Assembly: GCA_900546515.1 (NCBI GenBank)
Contig: URDG01000015.1
Span: 1 to 59,951 of the forward strand
DNA length: 59,951 nt
Source: an uncultured Eubacteriales bacterium
Lineage (GTDB): Bacteria > Bacillota > Clostridia > Oscillospirales > Oscillospiraceae
Reading direction: 5' to 3'
Shown one piece after another: positions 50,787 through 59,698 of the stretch. Under the pieces are notes generated by a model. It was not told where the DNA came from. It saw only the letters and a program-made list of their open reading frames with translations, and ran no database searches. Within the stretch, counting starts at the first letter, position 1, and the number at the start of each line of letters is the position of its first letter. A program made the translations under genes and the position numbers.

Positions 50787-52436
50787 GCGTCCGTAGGTTG
50801 ATTCTGCAATACTGGGTTCGCTGAAAACAGGAATGTCAACCTCGTCAACGAAGTTGAAGTAAATCTTGATTTTCTGCCGCCGCTTGCCGCTGGACTTGTC
50901 AGGAGCAAACACCTCGATTTTCTTGATATACTCATTTACAATCGTCGGTGTCAGTTCGGTCACGTCCACATACTTTTTCGTCAGGGCAATAAAGGCATCC
51001 AGACCATCATTCATTTCATTCTGCTGTTCCACCCATTCTTCGGTCACTTCAATTTCGAGTTTTAACCGTTCCTGTTCCGCTTCATAGTCAGCGGACATTT
51101 TCCTGTACCGCTCCTGATTGAGATTTCCGAGAACGAAATCCTCATAGAGCCGGGAAATGATGATGTCCAAGTCGGCAAGGCGTTTCTTTGCCTGTTCCAC
51201 CCGCTTTTTATCATCTCGGATACTCTGCTCCTGATCGGCACGGCGGCAATGCAGCCATTCCTCCTGAAAGCCCTCCACATCATTTCGGATATACTCGTTG
51301 ACAGCCCGGATTCGTTCCAGAACCATCTCACGAAGCACATCCTCACGGATATAGTGTGCGCTGCATATTCCCCGACCGCTTTTGTAGCTGGAACAAACAT
51401 AATGGTCTTGCTTGCCCTCAAAGCTCTTGCAGGTGGCAAAGTGCAGCTTGTTTCCGCAGTCAGGGCAGAACAGAAGCCCGGAGAAGAAGCCCTGCCGTTC
51501 CGCTTTTGCGGGGCGGCGTTTGTTTTTGCGAAGCTCCTGCACCCTGTCCCACTGTGCCTGTGATACGATGGCATCCTGCGTATCCGGCAGGATGAACATA
51601 TCCTCCGGGGAATTGGGAATCCGCTGTTTCAGCTTGTAGGATTTGGAATAGGTCTTGAAATTACAGGTACAGCCTGTGTATTCCATCCGTTCCAGAATAC
51701 CTGCAACGGATTGTCCAGCCCAATGATACGGTCTCTCCGGCATCGGTTTTCCTTTGCGCTGGGCATACAGGGCTTTGGTCGTCAGGACTTTTTGATTCTC
51801 CAAAATTCTGGCTATGGCATCCGGTCCTTTTCCCGAAACAGTCAGGTCAAAGATATATTTGACGATAGGAGCCGCATCTTCGTCCAGAATCCAATGATCC
51901 TTATCCGCCGGGTCACAACGGTAGCCGTAGGGCGGCTTGCCCATGTGCTTGCCGCTGGTTCCTCTTTGGTGGAGACTAACACGGACTTTCTTGCTGGTAT
52001 CACGGGGATACCATTCATTGAACAGATTTCGGATTGCAGCCATACCCTCGCTGTCGCCCCGTTCACTGTCCACCCCGTCATTGACGGCGATAAATCGAAC
52101 ATCATAGCTGGGGAAGATAATGTCTGTGTACTGTCCGACAGTCAGGTAATCACGCCCGAAGCGGCTCAGGTCTTTGACCAGCCAGCAGCCGACAAGTCCC
52201 TGCTTTACAAGGTCGAAGCCCTCCTGTACGCCGGGACGATTGAAGTTCGTCCCGGTATAACCGTCATCCACCAGAATTTTCAGGTTGGTGTACCCATGTT
52301 CTTTTGCGTATCTGGTTAAAAACTCTCTCTGATTCTGTATTGAATTTGATTCATCAGCCTTGCCGCCTTTGGAATTTTCCTTAATATCCTCCACGGATAA
52401 GCGGCAATAGATGATGGTAATTTTCTGCTGATCCAT
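50772..52436 (-). CDS. Large serine recombinase (TnpX-like, DUF4368 type)
   Basis: The 554-residue protein has a resolvase catalytic domain with the nucleophilic S14 in IIYCRLSVED and LVKDLSRFGRDYLTVGQY, a recombinase domain (GKPPYGYRC), a zinc-ribbon domain (CPDCGNKLHF and CSSYKSGRGICSAHY), a coiled coil (about 400-480) and a C-terminal DUF4368-like tail. It excises and inserts the element by site-specific recombination. ATG at 52436 follows AAAGGAGGACGTT. It lies at the element's left end, next to the terminal repeat. Confidence 0.95.
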   Translation of the reverse strand: MDQQKITIIYCRLSVEDIKENSKGGKADESNSIQNQREFLTRYAKEHGYTNLKILVDDGYTGTNFNRPGVQEGFDLVKQGLVGCWLVKDLSRFGRDYLTVGQYTDIIFPSYDVRFIAVNDGVDSERGDSEGMAAIRNLFNEWYPRDTSKKVRVSLHQRGTSGKHMGKPPYGYRCDPADKDHWILDEDAAPIVKYIFDLTVSGKGPDAIARILENQKVLTTKALYAQRKGKPMPERPYHWAGQSVAGILERMEYTGCTCNFKTYSKSYKLKQRIPNSPEDMFILPDTQDAIVSQAQWDRVQELRKNKRRPAKAERQGFFSGLLFCPDCGNKLHFATCKSFEGKQDHYVCSSYKSGRGICSAHYIREDVLREMVLERIRAVNEYIRNDVEGFQEEWLHCRRADQEQSIRDDKKRVEQAKKRLADLDIIISRLYEDFVLGNLNQERYRKMSADYEAEQERLKLEIEVTEEWVEQQNEMNDGLDAFIALTKKYVDVTELTPTIVNEYIKKIEVFAPDKSSGKRRQKIKIYFNFVDEVDIPVFSEPSIAESTYGRRKTA

Positions 52437-52516
52437 AACGTCCTCCTTTGCGTTTGGGTCAGCTGACAGAATCGGTGTGCATAATAATATATTATCATAA
52501 TTTTGTGTCTGTGTCA

Positions 52517-52819
52517 TTAACAAGCCACCCCCTTATCCGAAAAAATGAGCCGTTTTATCTTGTCGGTAAGCGGCTCATTTCCATCACATACAGTTTCAAT
52601 GGTGTACCACGTATTTCCAATCAGGCGTTCCACGGTACAATGGTACGGCGACTGTGCCGCTTCCTGCCGTTTCCGGCATTCTTCCACAAAATCAATGGGC
52701 GGCTCGAAGATAGGGTCGAAGCAGGATTCCAAATCAATCCCGGAACAGGCTTCCATCATTTCCAGATACGGCGTACCATCCAGCATCATGTTATTCAGTT
52801 TTGTTACAAAATTTATCAT
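52517..52819 (-). CDS. Small element-encoded protein, function unknown
   Basis: The 100-residue protein begins MINFVTKLNNMMLDGTPYLEMMEAC and contains PPIDFVEECRKRQEAAQSPY and ERLIGNTWYTIETVCDGNEPLTDKIKRLI. It is acidic and has no membrane segment. The second of two ATGs is chosen because AGGAGG abuts the first. It sits between the relaxase and recombinase genes, overlapping neither, and the same position is often filled by a similar small protein in related elements. No function is assigned. Confidence 0.65.
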   Translation of the reverse strand: MINFVTKLNNMMLDGTPYLEMMEACSGIDLESCFDPIFEPPIDFVEECRKRQEAAQSPYHCTVERLIGNTWYTIETVCDGNEPLTDKIKRLIFSDKGVAC

Positions 52820-52832
52820 CGTCATCCTCCTG

Positions 52833-54101
52833 TTAAAGTTCCATATCCTGTCCACGGCGGCGAACAGGCTGTTTGTGTTCGATTGTTTCTTTGGTTCTGG
52901 TCAAAACGGCGTTAAGAAAAGCCCGTACCCTTTCAGGTGCGAGCTTGATAGCATCCAGATAAGACTTGACTTCTGCAAACAAGTCATCATATTTCTTTTT
53001 CCATTTAGAAGCACTCCGCTTTGCGGTTTCCAACTGGTCTTTCAGCTTGACATTTTCCGCCCGGTAAAGAAAGCTGTTCTCCGCATAGCCTTTGAGTAAA
53101 TCGCATTCTTTGGGTGTCAGAGTGACATTGCCGGTGAATTTGTTGACCTTGCCCATGTCCTCAATGTCCTGCACTGTCAGGTTGAGCCGCTGAACTTCCT
53201 TTGTCTGCTTTTGGAGTGATTTTAGCTCTTTCTCTTTCTTTTCTGCGGCAGCGGTAGTGGTTGCCAATGTCTGTTCCGATTGTGCCACCTGTGCGGTCAC
53301 AGCCTCCAAACGCTGAGTTTCCTGCGCTACCTTGAACTGGGTCACGGTCAGATGTTCCTCGGTGCTGCCACGCTCTCCACGCTCCACATCGGTATAACCG
53401 GCAGAGCGCATAGCCTCCCAGAAATTATCCTGCAAAATGCTGTAAGATGGACGAAGGACTTTCTTTCCTTTGGAGGTCAGCATCGGATTCCCGGCTTCGT
53501 CCAACGCAATCTGAGAAGTCCATTTTTTACTTCGGCTGACCTGCATAATCGTTTCTTTAACTGTCCCACGGAGGGCTTCGTCCTTGCAACGCTTCGACCA
53601 GAGAATCTGTTTTTTCACCACCGGGATATAGACCACATGGAGGTGGTAGTGGTACACATCCTCGCCCAGAGCTTCGGACATTGCCCGATTGCGCTCGTCG
53701 GCGTGCATGACGGCAGACAGGATATACTGCTCGCCGCCCACAATCTCCACGGCGGCTTTATAGGCATCGGCATAGAACTGCTTGGCAAATTCATAGCCGC
53801 CGTGGTTGTAGAAGTAAGCGGAGTTCACATCGAATACCAGCTCGCCATATTTCACGGCATCGGCTTTGAGACCTCTGGTGGAGATCACCTTGTCCTGTTC
53901 CATCTGTTCAAACATTTCTGCATATCCGGCGGTAGGAGCCTTGAAGTGGACGTTCAGGGAACTGCGCTCCGGTTCGATGTCCTCATTGCTGTAGCTGTCT
54001 TTTTCACGTTCGTTGTGTTCCTGCACCTTTGCCAAGTCATCGGCAGTTTCAATATCCTGATTGCGGGCTACGGTGCGATCAATTCCATCATTTCTTGCCA
54101 T
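52833..54101 (-). CDS. MobV/Pre-type relaxase
   Basis: The 422-residue protein has an N-terminal relaxase domain (1-230) with the metal motif HADE (133-136) and the histidine cluster HYHLHVVYIP (H151, H153, H155), typical of MobV enzymes. A long coiled coil (about 250-400) and a basic end follow. It nicks oriT and pilots the strand to a recipient using another element's conjugation apparatus. It lies directly beside a sequence matching the MobV nick site. An RNA-binding AGGAGC-type ribosome site precedes ATG at 54101. Confidence 0.92.
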   Translation of the reverse strand: MARNDGIDRTVARNQDIETADDLAKVQEHNEREKDSYSNEDIEPERSSLNVHFKAPTAGYAEMFEQMEQDKVISTRGLKADAVKYGELVFDVNSAYFYNHGGYEFAKQFYADAYKAAVEIVGGEQYILSAVMHADERNRAMSEALGEDVYHYHLHVVYIPVVKKQILWSKRCKDEALRGTVKETIMQVSRSKKWTSQIALDEAGNPMLTSKGKKVLRPSYSILQDNFWEAMRSAGYTDVERGERGSTEEHLTVTQFKVAQETQRLEAVTAQVAQSEQTLATTTAAAEKKEKELKSLQKQTKEVQRLNLTVQDIEDMGKVNKFTGNVTLTPKECDLLKGYAENSFLYRAENVKLKDQLETAKRSASKWKKKYDDLFAEVKSYLDAIKLAPERVRAFLNAVLTRTKETIEHKQPVRRRGQDMEL

Positions 54102-54152
54102 AGGTCAAGCTCCTTTCTGCGTTGATTTACGGGGGCTGGGGCTGTGGAGATG

Positions 54153-54190
54153 CACTTTTGCGAAAGTGTAATAACCCACTATCGTACTTT
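54153..54190 (-). other. Origin of transfer (MobV/pMV158-type oriT)
   Basis: On the minus strand, 52 bp upstream of the relaxase start, the sequence reads AAAGTAC, GA, TAGTGGGTTA (54181-54172), then TTACACTTT and a hairpin CACTTT-CGCA-AAAGTG. The pMV158 nick region is AAAGTA-TAGTGTG/TTA-TACTTT, so the core differs by one base and keeps the flanking inverted repeat. The 54191-54451 stretch beyond it contains no gene I support. Confidence 0.7.
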
Positions 54191-54451
54191 CATCCATACG
54201 ACTGCAAAGTACTGTGGGCTCTCCGAGGGCTCTCCCGAGGGGGAGTGCGGTCACTGCGGTGACCTCCGCTGCCCAAGCCGAAAAATGCCCCTGATTTTTC
54301 CATTTGGTCAGCCTGTCTGCAATCGGATTTCGGTCTAAATCTATAGCAGCCAGCGGCAGCGAAAAACCGTGTTTTTTCTCTGCCAGTCCATAGGAAGCAC
54401 TGCGGCACTTCCTATGGGGACGGGAGCTGCGAGGGGATAAGATACGCTGCA

Positions 54452-54670
54452 TCATCGCTCCCTCCGTTTCTGCCACACGATGTCATAACCCAGCACATCG
54501 GCAAGCTCAATGACTTCCTTATAGCGGATGCTCTCTCTTTGGAGCTTTGCAGAAAGGTTGGATACGCTGTCCGACCAGTCATGTTCCTCCGCCAGCCTGT
54601 CCACAACCTCCTGCATGGTGAACCCAGCACGGACGATCTGTGCCTTGATTTCATTTCGTACATTACTCAT
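54452..54670 (-). CDS. Small helix-turn-helix regulator
   Basis: The 72-residue protein has the pattern of a Cro/lambda-type HTH: MSNVRNEIKAQIVRAGFTMQ, then EVVDRLAEEHDWSDSVSNLSAKLQRES and RYKEVIELADVLGYDIVW. It probably represses transfer or replication genes of the element. ATG at 54670 begins 18 codons into a longer frame; it is preferred because the protein family starts there and GGAGG lies nearby (GGAGGTTTTTCAAAT). Confidence 0.82.
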   Translation of the reverse strand: MSNVRNEIKAQIVRAGFTMQEVVDRLAEEHDWSDSVSNLSAKLQRESIRYKEVIELADVLGYDIVWQKRRER

Positions 54671-55067
54671 ATTTGAAAAACCTCCATAATTTTGTTCGTT
54701 AAAAAGCGAAGCAACTGCGCCCATTGGCGTGTCCGCTTCGCTGTTTCGTGAAATATTCTGTTGTGTCCAAATCCAACAGGAATTGCCGTCACGATGTCCT
54801 GTCCATAAGGGACATCATCGAGCTTTCCAGTATCGTGTGACTTGGATGGAAACCATGCAAAAGCACATCATTACGCAAACTGTGTTCACTGTCCAGAGAA
54901 GCACGATTTGGTGAAATGCTTTCGTCCTGCGGCGAATATCTTTGTTGTTTCCACCACCATTGATTTCAGATGCCCTAAAACGGGGTTGCTTTCTGACCCC
55001 AAATCATATAAAGGGTGATTTACGGTAAAACGCTGTGTACGTACGTACCAAGCGAGGAAGCGAAAAT
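54671..55067. other. Non-coding stretch of the element
   Basis: About 400 bp between the helicase gene and the small regulator. Short frames exist but none has a convincing ribosome site and composition. It includes the left arm of the long GTAC inverted repeat (55035-55049) and a GTCCATAAGGGAC hairpin near 54,801. It may hold the promoter for the small regulator and the element's replication or maintenance site. Confidence 0.4.
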
Positions 55068-55101
55068 TTAATCCCTCCATTCCTCCGGTACGTACGTACA
55101 C
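55035..55101. repeat. 15-bp perfect inverted repeat built on GTAC units
   Basis: GTGTACGTACGTACC (55035-55049) and GGTACGTACGTACAC (55087-55101) are perfect inverted copies, 37 bp apart. Each arm is itself a tandem of TACG units. The right arm lies inside the last codons of the helicase gene (encoding CTYVP). It could be a binding site for the element's replication or partition protein, or a terminator stem. Confidence 0.75.
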
Positions 55102-56441
55102 GGCGAAACATCGTAAAACCCATTTATATTCGGGCGGGCTACGGCTTCAATTCCCATGAAGCCCCATACCCGCCGACCGGCAGAGTTCGTGATTTTGTTG
55201 GTGTGTTCCAGATTGTAGCGGCTTAAATTTGCCACCACACTGTCACTGAAACTGCGGGATTTCAGGGGCGGCAGAGAGTTTTCCTCGCACCACATCCGAT
55301 AAATTTCGTACAGCTCCTTAGAGCTGATGGACGCATCCGCTTTCAGACGGATGTAGCCCTCAGACTCCATGAAGTCGAAGATATTGTTGTTGTCACGCTT
55401 GACGGACTCACGGTTTGCTTTCGTTCGCTCGCTTTCTGTGAACTTGAAGTTGTTTGCAACCAAACGCTGCAACCCCTCAAACGCCCATAGGAAAATGCCC
55501 TCTACCTCGGCTTTCATCTTCTGGGCAAGGTCAGGGTCATCCACTCTCCCGGCAGGCTTTTCCTTGGTTGTCAACACAAGCTGTCTGCGGTAGAAACCGT
55601 CACTTCGGTCATACAATGCCTGCAAATCTCCGTTACTGAATGCCAGCAATCGGGCGAACATCCAGCCCTGATAACTCTGCTTGCCTTTACATTCCAAATC
55701 CATCTTGCCCTGTGCTGTCACGATGGATTTTACATAGTTGGTCTGGCGCAGAGCTTCCATCCGCATATCATCATCCACGCACAGCAGGATGTGTTCCAGA
55801 TCGGCACGGGCGAAGCGGTTCTCAGAGATTTTGCCAATGCTGCCGTCTTTCATGGAGTTGCCCAGCATTTGTCCCAGCACTGCACCGATTTGAGATTTAC
55901 CCTCGCCGCCGTTACCTTTAATGACCATCATCCGCTGTCCCTTATTGGAGGGAATCAGGCAGTAGCCGATAAACTCCTGCAAGGTGGGGATGTCCTCAGG
56001 GTAAAGCAGACCGTCCAGAAATTCCAACCAGATAGTTGGTGCCGGAGAATCTTTCCTGTAAGCAACCGGGAGCCTGTTTCGTACAATGTCCGGCTTGCCC
56101 TCTGTAAAAGTGCCGTCCAGCATGAGCGTACCGTTTGCCAGATGAATCCTGTCCTGTTCCGGCGGGAAGTCCTCCACATGAGCCGCCAACTTCATAATCT
56201 CAATGATGTTGCTGATTTTGCGGGGAATGTTATTCACGGCACAATATTTCAATTCCTCAAAGATTTCGCCACGAAGCGGCAGGTCATCCGTCACACGACC
56301 ATCAGGCGTGAAAAAAGCTCCGTTTGCAAAGAGAATCTGACGGGTTCTCAGAAAATCTTCACAAAACAGAGCTTCATTGATATTCTTGCCGTCAAACCAA
56401 ATCGGCACATTCATTTCAGGCAATTTCCTGTTCTCTGACAT
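55068..56441 (-). CDS. D5-like helicase/primase-associated ATPase
   Basis: The 457-residue protein has an N-terminal D5_N-like part (1-160) and an SF3-type ATPase core with Walker A GNGGEGKSQ (176-184), Walker B LLCVDDDM and FARLLAFSNGDLQALYDRSDGFYRR, followed by a winged-helix C-terminal part. It unwinds DNA for element replication. ATG at 56441 is chosen because GGAGGTGCGCTGCC precedes it; the gene overlaps the CHC2 primase gene by 26 bp. Confidence 0.9.
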   Translation of the reverse strand: MSENRKLPEMNVPIWFDGKNINEALFCEDFLRTRQILFANGAFFTPDGRVTDDLPLRGEIFEELKYCAVNNIPRKISNIIEIMKLAAHVEDFPPEQDRIHLANGTLMLDGTFTEGKPDIVRNRLPVAYRKDSPAPTIWLEFLDGLLYPEDIPTLQEFIGYCLIPSNKGQRMMVIKGNGGEGKSQIGAVLGQMLGNSMKDGSIGKISENRFARADLEHILLCVDDDMRMEALRQTNYVKSIVTAQGKMDLECKGKQSYQGWMFARLLAFSNGDLQALYDRSDGFYRRQLVLTTKEKPAGRVDDPDLAQKMKAEVEGIFLWAFEGLQRLVANNFKFTESERTKANRESVKRDNNNIFDFMESEGYIRLKADASISSKELYEIYRMWCEENSLPPLKSRSFSDSVVANLSRYNLEHTNKITNSAGRRVWGFMGIEAVARPNINGFYDVSPCTYVPEEWRD

Positions 56442-57036
56442 GGCAGCGCACCTCCTTTTTCTGCTCGTCCAGTCGTGCTTGCATTTTTGCAATCGTTCCG
56501 TCTGTCAAAAGTTCCTTGACGGTATCAGCCCTTTCTTCCTGATCGCTCATAAGGAGCAAATCGTTCAGATACTCCGTATAGTCCAGCTTGTGGCAGGCTT
56601 CCACGAACCTCTCATCAGGCTCGTCCTCCGGTGCTTCAGGCGCATATCGCTCTTTCCAGTCCTCCAAAAGATGAAGATACCCGGACAGCACGTTCATGCA
56701 AAAATTCTCGTCCCGCTTCAACTGGTTCACACGGGGACGGGGCTTTCTGACCTGTGTTACCACGGATGGTCGGCTGGTGTCCAGCCCAAAGTCCGCAGCC
56801 AGTCTCTGCGCTGATTCATAAGCGGACAGACCAAGCAGCCTTGCCGTGAAGTCCACCACATCTCCGGTAGCCCCGCAGCCGAAGCAGTAGAAATAGTCCT
56901 CGTTTAGCTTCAAGCTGGGATGCTTGTCATTGTGGAACGGACAGCAAGTCATTCCGTTTCGACCCACTTTCAGTCCGTAGTGTTCGGCGGCTTGTCTGAC
57001 CGGGACAGCCGCCTTGATGGTTTCATAGATTGTCAT
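56416..57036 (-). CDS. CHC2 zinc-finger primase domain protein
   Basis: The 206-residue protein has the DnaG-like CHC2 zinc ribbon: C32, H35, C51, C54 in CPFHNDKHPS and YCFGCGATGDVVDF, and then a helical region (about 95-200) without the TOPRIM catalytic domain. It probably acts with the helicase encoded downstream as a split primase-helicase. ATG at 57036 follows ATGGAGGATTTTCA. First gene of the leftward replication operon. Confidence 0.9.
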   Translation of the reverse strand: MTIYETIKAAVPVRQAAEHYGLKVGRNGMTCCPFHNDKHPSLKLNEDYFYCFGCGATGDVVDFTARLLGLSAYESAQRLAADFGLDTSRPSVVTQVRKPRPRVNQLKRDENFCMNVLSGYLHLLEDWKERYAPEAPEDEPDERFVEACHKLDYTEYLNDLLLMSDQEERADTVKELLTDGTIAKMQARLDEQKKEVRCHVREQEIA

Positions 57037-57062
57037 TGAAAATCCTCCATTTCATAGTTTTT

Positions 57063-57108
57063 GAAAGAGCCAAACACCCGCCGTGATTGGCAGGTGTTTG
57101 GCTCTTTC
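57063..57108. terminator. Strong hairpin between divergent replication and cargo operons
   Basis: GAAAGAGCCAAACACC (57063-57078) pairs perfectly with GGTGTTTGGCTCTTTC (57093-57108). It lies upstream of the primase gene and is not after any gene, so it may protect the operons from outside transcription or serve as a replication structure. Confidence 0.75.
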
Positions 57109-57125
57109 TACTATGGTTATGACGG

Positions 57126-57243
57126 ATTTTTCAAAAAACAGGCTAATCGGAGGACAACCCCGTTTCAAAAAACAGGACAACTTATTGATAGATGTAGATT
57201 TCTTTACATTAGCATGATACAATTAAGAAAGTGAAAAAACAGG
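57126..57243 (+). repeat. Direct repeats of a AAAAAACAGG word
   Basis: TTTCAAAAAACAGG occurs at 57129-57142 and 57163-57176, and GAAAAAACAGGACA at 57233-57246, all in the same orientation upstream of the DUF6076 gene. The set is iteron-like. Confidence 0.6.
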
Positions 57244-57258
57244 ACAGGAGGGGCAAGC

Positions 57259-58359
57259 ATGAACCAAGAACTGATGACATTGGACATTTGGCAGGATACA
57301 GTCATATATGAGGGAAAAACACTTCCTGTCGGCGCTCTTGCCTGTGATGCGCTGAATGTCCCTGCGGATACCATTGCAAAGATGAACGAGCAATGCGAGA
57401 AAATCAATCTGCTGCTTGGAATATTAAACGCCGGACAGGATGCTTCTGCACTCTGTCCTATTGCAAAGGAAGCTGCTCTGACGATGCTTGATATTCTCAG
57501 TCAAACACCGCCGTTCTCCTATATGAATATCTCAAAGCACCGGGAACGGATAGAAAGGGTCTTTACTGCGGACAATGCGCTGAAATATGTGGAGTTCGCC
57601 ATAAAAGCCGCAACCAATTCCTTGCCGTTCGAAGAAGTTCCGAACTATGCCGATGCAATCATGCTCCAACGTTATACTGCTGTGTTCGGGCATCTGGCAT
57701 ACTCCCTTGGGGAATACCAAACGGCCATGCTTGATTTTGCAGAAAAATCGGACGGCAACGAAGCTGACCGCACCGCAGAGGGCTTTGCCAGAATGTTCGG
57801 CAATTATTTCCCGCCGGAGTTCTCTATCATGGAGGGCAATGCCTGGATGTCTACCCTGAACAATTCCGTTCAGTATGTATCGGTCATCCGTCCCGGCGAA
57901 AAAGTTGCGAAGCTGGTCAAGCGGATGCACTATGTATCCTTTGTAGGGATGTTCCGATCTGATCTTTTTGAGGGCTTATGTGTTGGTCATGCACCGAAGA
58001 AATGCAAAATCTGCGGCAAGTGGTTTCTGACCACCAATGCAAGGCACACCAAATATTGCGGCGGTTATGCGCCGGGAGATAAGCTGCACCGCACTTGTCG
58101 GCAGATCGGCAATCTGAAAGGCAGAGAACAGCGGGAGCTTGCAGACGATCATCCGATTATCCAGATATATGAAAAGCGTCTGAACACCATAAACCGCTAT
58201 GTGAAGCGTGGCACTCTGGACGCTGATCTTGCAGAGGTGATGAAGAAACTGGCGAAAGATAAAATGCTCCGGGCAAAAAGTGATGTCGCTTATGCCAAGG
58301 GAGCTTATGAAAAAGAAATGGAACAGGTCGCTTTGAAGAAAGAAGCTTACAACAAATAA
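57259..58359 (+). CDS. DUF6076-type zinc-binding protein
   Basis: The 366-residue protein has a long helical N-terminal region (about 30-235) and a C-terminal zinc-finger-like segment with C249, C252 and C267 (CKICGKWFLTTN, HTKYC) and a later HRTCRQIG. The last 70 residues are charged helix. This matches the DUF6076 family commonly carried by Clostridia integrative elements. The finger resembles those of the CGNR/ABATE type that bind nucleic acid; the function is unknown. GGACAGGAGGGG lies before ATG at 57259. It is followed 18 bp later by a kinase gene. Confidence 0.75.
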   Translation: MNQELMTLDIWQDTVIYEGKTLPVGALACDALNVPADTIAKMNEQCEKINLLLGILNAGQDASALCPIAKEAALTMLDILSQTPPFSYMNISKHRERIERVFTADNALKYVEFAIKAATNSLPFEEVPNYADAIMLQRYTAVFGHLAYSLGEYQTAMLDFAEKSDGNEADRTAEGFARMFGNYFPPEFSIMEGNAWMSTLNNSVQYVSVIRPGEKVAKLVKRMHYVSFVGMFRSDLFEGLCVGHAPKKCKICGKWFLTTNARHTKYCGGYAPGDKLHRTCRQIGNLKGREQRELADDHPIIQIYEKRLNTINRYVKRGTLDADLAEVMKKLAKDKMLRAKSDVAYAKGAYEKEMEQVALKKEAYNK

Positions 58360-58377
58360 TGACAAGGAGAATAATAC

Positions 58378-59667
58378 ATGGCACGAAAAGCTGATGTTAA
58401 AGGCGGTAACGGTGATGTGGTATTCGATGCTGAAACCGGGACTGCGAGAAAATATCTTAGAAATACATCTACCGCTGAAAAAGTCACACGCTTCAAACGA
58501 GAACTTGCTGTATTTCAGGAATTATGCAAGAATCCAATTCCTAATGTTGTTGAGGTGACGGATGTTTATATTGACGAGGATAAAATTGCAGAATCTTATG
58601 TTGAAATGAAAAAATATGACGGTTCGGTATACGATATACTCGAAGTTACCAAAGGAAATGTCAAATTAGTATTTGAATTGCTTTTGCCGGTCATTAAAGC
58701 GCTTTATACACTTTCAACTGGAAATCCGCCCTTGTATCACAGAGATATAAAGCCGGATAATATCTTGTTTTTGAAAAAAGATGATGAATACACACTGTAT
58801 CTTACGGATTTTGGAACGTGTTTTCTTAACGATGGGAGTGAACGACTGACACCAGAAACTATGGCAGTTGGTCCCAGGATGTATATTGCCCCAGAATACG
58901 AAACAGGTCGTGTAGAGGAAGTAACTGAAAAAGGAGATATATTTTCTTTGGGTAAAGTTCTTTGGTGTATGATCAATGGTGAACCGGAGGACTTTATGCC
59001 TTCAAACTTCTGGTTTGTTGATGAATATGATTTGACCAAGCGTTTTCCCGGAAATGCTGATATGATTGTTGCTAATTCAATTATTGCATCGTGTTTGAAT
59101 ATTGCTCCTTATGAGCGTTGCACATATTCAAGCTTGATTGGGCAGATTGAGAACTTCATTGCAGGGGGCAATATGACGCCAGAGGAAGAAGCACAGTATC
59201 GAGTACGAGTATATCAAGAGAAACGGAATTTAGAACTCTTGGAGATAAAAGAAAAGAATCGGCTAATTGTTAATTCCTTTAGTCAGTATTATATAAAGGC
59301 GTTAGAAGAATTACTGAATACATACCCTGATTTTGAGCTGATTCAAAAACTCTACGATGAATACCGTAAAAATTCAAAGGATGGCATTGATTATACATCC
59401 GTAAATGTTGAAAACAATGCAAGTCATTATCTCTATAGCGGAACTTATGACCGAATCTATTTTTCAATTAATTATGAACCCGCTCGTGGAACTGATAGGT
59501 ATTGCAGCATCACGATAAAGTACACAATAGATAGTTGGAAGACTATACGGTTCTATTATTCCGAAGATGGTACGATGTTAAGTGACCATAACGGCGTAGT
59601 AAAGCTGATGTGCGTAGAAACATTGTATAATATCTTAAACTCCATAATCATGGAATACATTGCATAA
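58378..59667 (+). CDS. Ser/Thr protein kinase, element cargo
   Basis: The 429-residue protein has a eukaryotic-like kinase domain (about 1-270). Seen are a short glycine-loop region (KGGNGDVVF, 8-16), the ATP lysine K25 (ARKYL), catalytic loop HRDIKPDN (121-128), DFG (144-146) and an APEY motif (YIAPEY). The rest (270-429) is helical then beta-rich, with no membrane helix and no PASTA repeats. It is therefore a cytosolic kinase unlike the housekeeping PrkC type. Its DNA is clearly more AT-rich than the genes around it, a sign of recent transfer. It may serve phage defence or regulation of the element; that is inference. Confidence 0.88.
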   Translation: MARKADVKGGNGDVVFDAETGTARKYLRNTSTAEKVTRFKRELAVFQELCKNPIPNVVEVTDVYIDEDKIAESYVEMKKYDGSVYDILEVTKGNVKLVFELLLPVIKALYTLSTGNPPLYHRDIKPDNILFLKKDDEYTLYLTDFGTCFLNDGSERLTPETMAVGPRMYIAPEYETGRVEEVTEKGDIFSLGKVLWCMINGEPEDFMPSNFWFVDEYDLTKRFPGNADMIVANSIIASCLNIAPYERCTYSSLIGQIENFIAGGNMTPEEEAQYRVRVYQEKRNLELLEIKEKNRLIVNSFSQYYIKALEELLNTYPDFELIQKLYDEYRKNSKDGIDYTSVNVENNASHYLYSGTYDRIYFSINYEPARGTDRYCSITIKYTIDSWKTIRFYYSEDGTMLSDHNGVVKLMCVETLYNILNSIIMEYIA

Positions 59668-59698
59668 AACAGATTGACATACAGAAGGGAGGTGCGCT

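Noticed and set aside
54105..54476. 123-codon minus frame between the relaxase and HTH genes
   Set aside because: It runs through the oriT core and overlaps the HTH gene. It has no convincing ribosome site and its Pro/Ser/Arg-rich sequence shows no domain.
54886..55226. Small YVRT-containing frames on both strands over the GTAC repeat
   Set aside because: The peptides simply translate the GTACGTAC units on each strand and have no ribosome sites.
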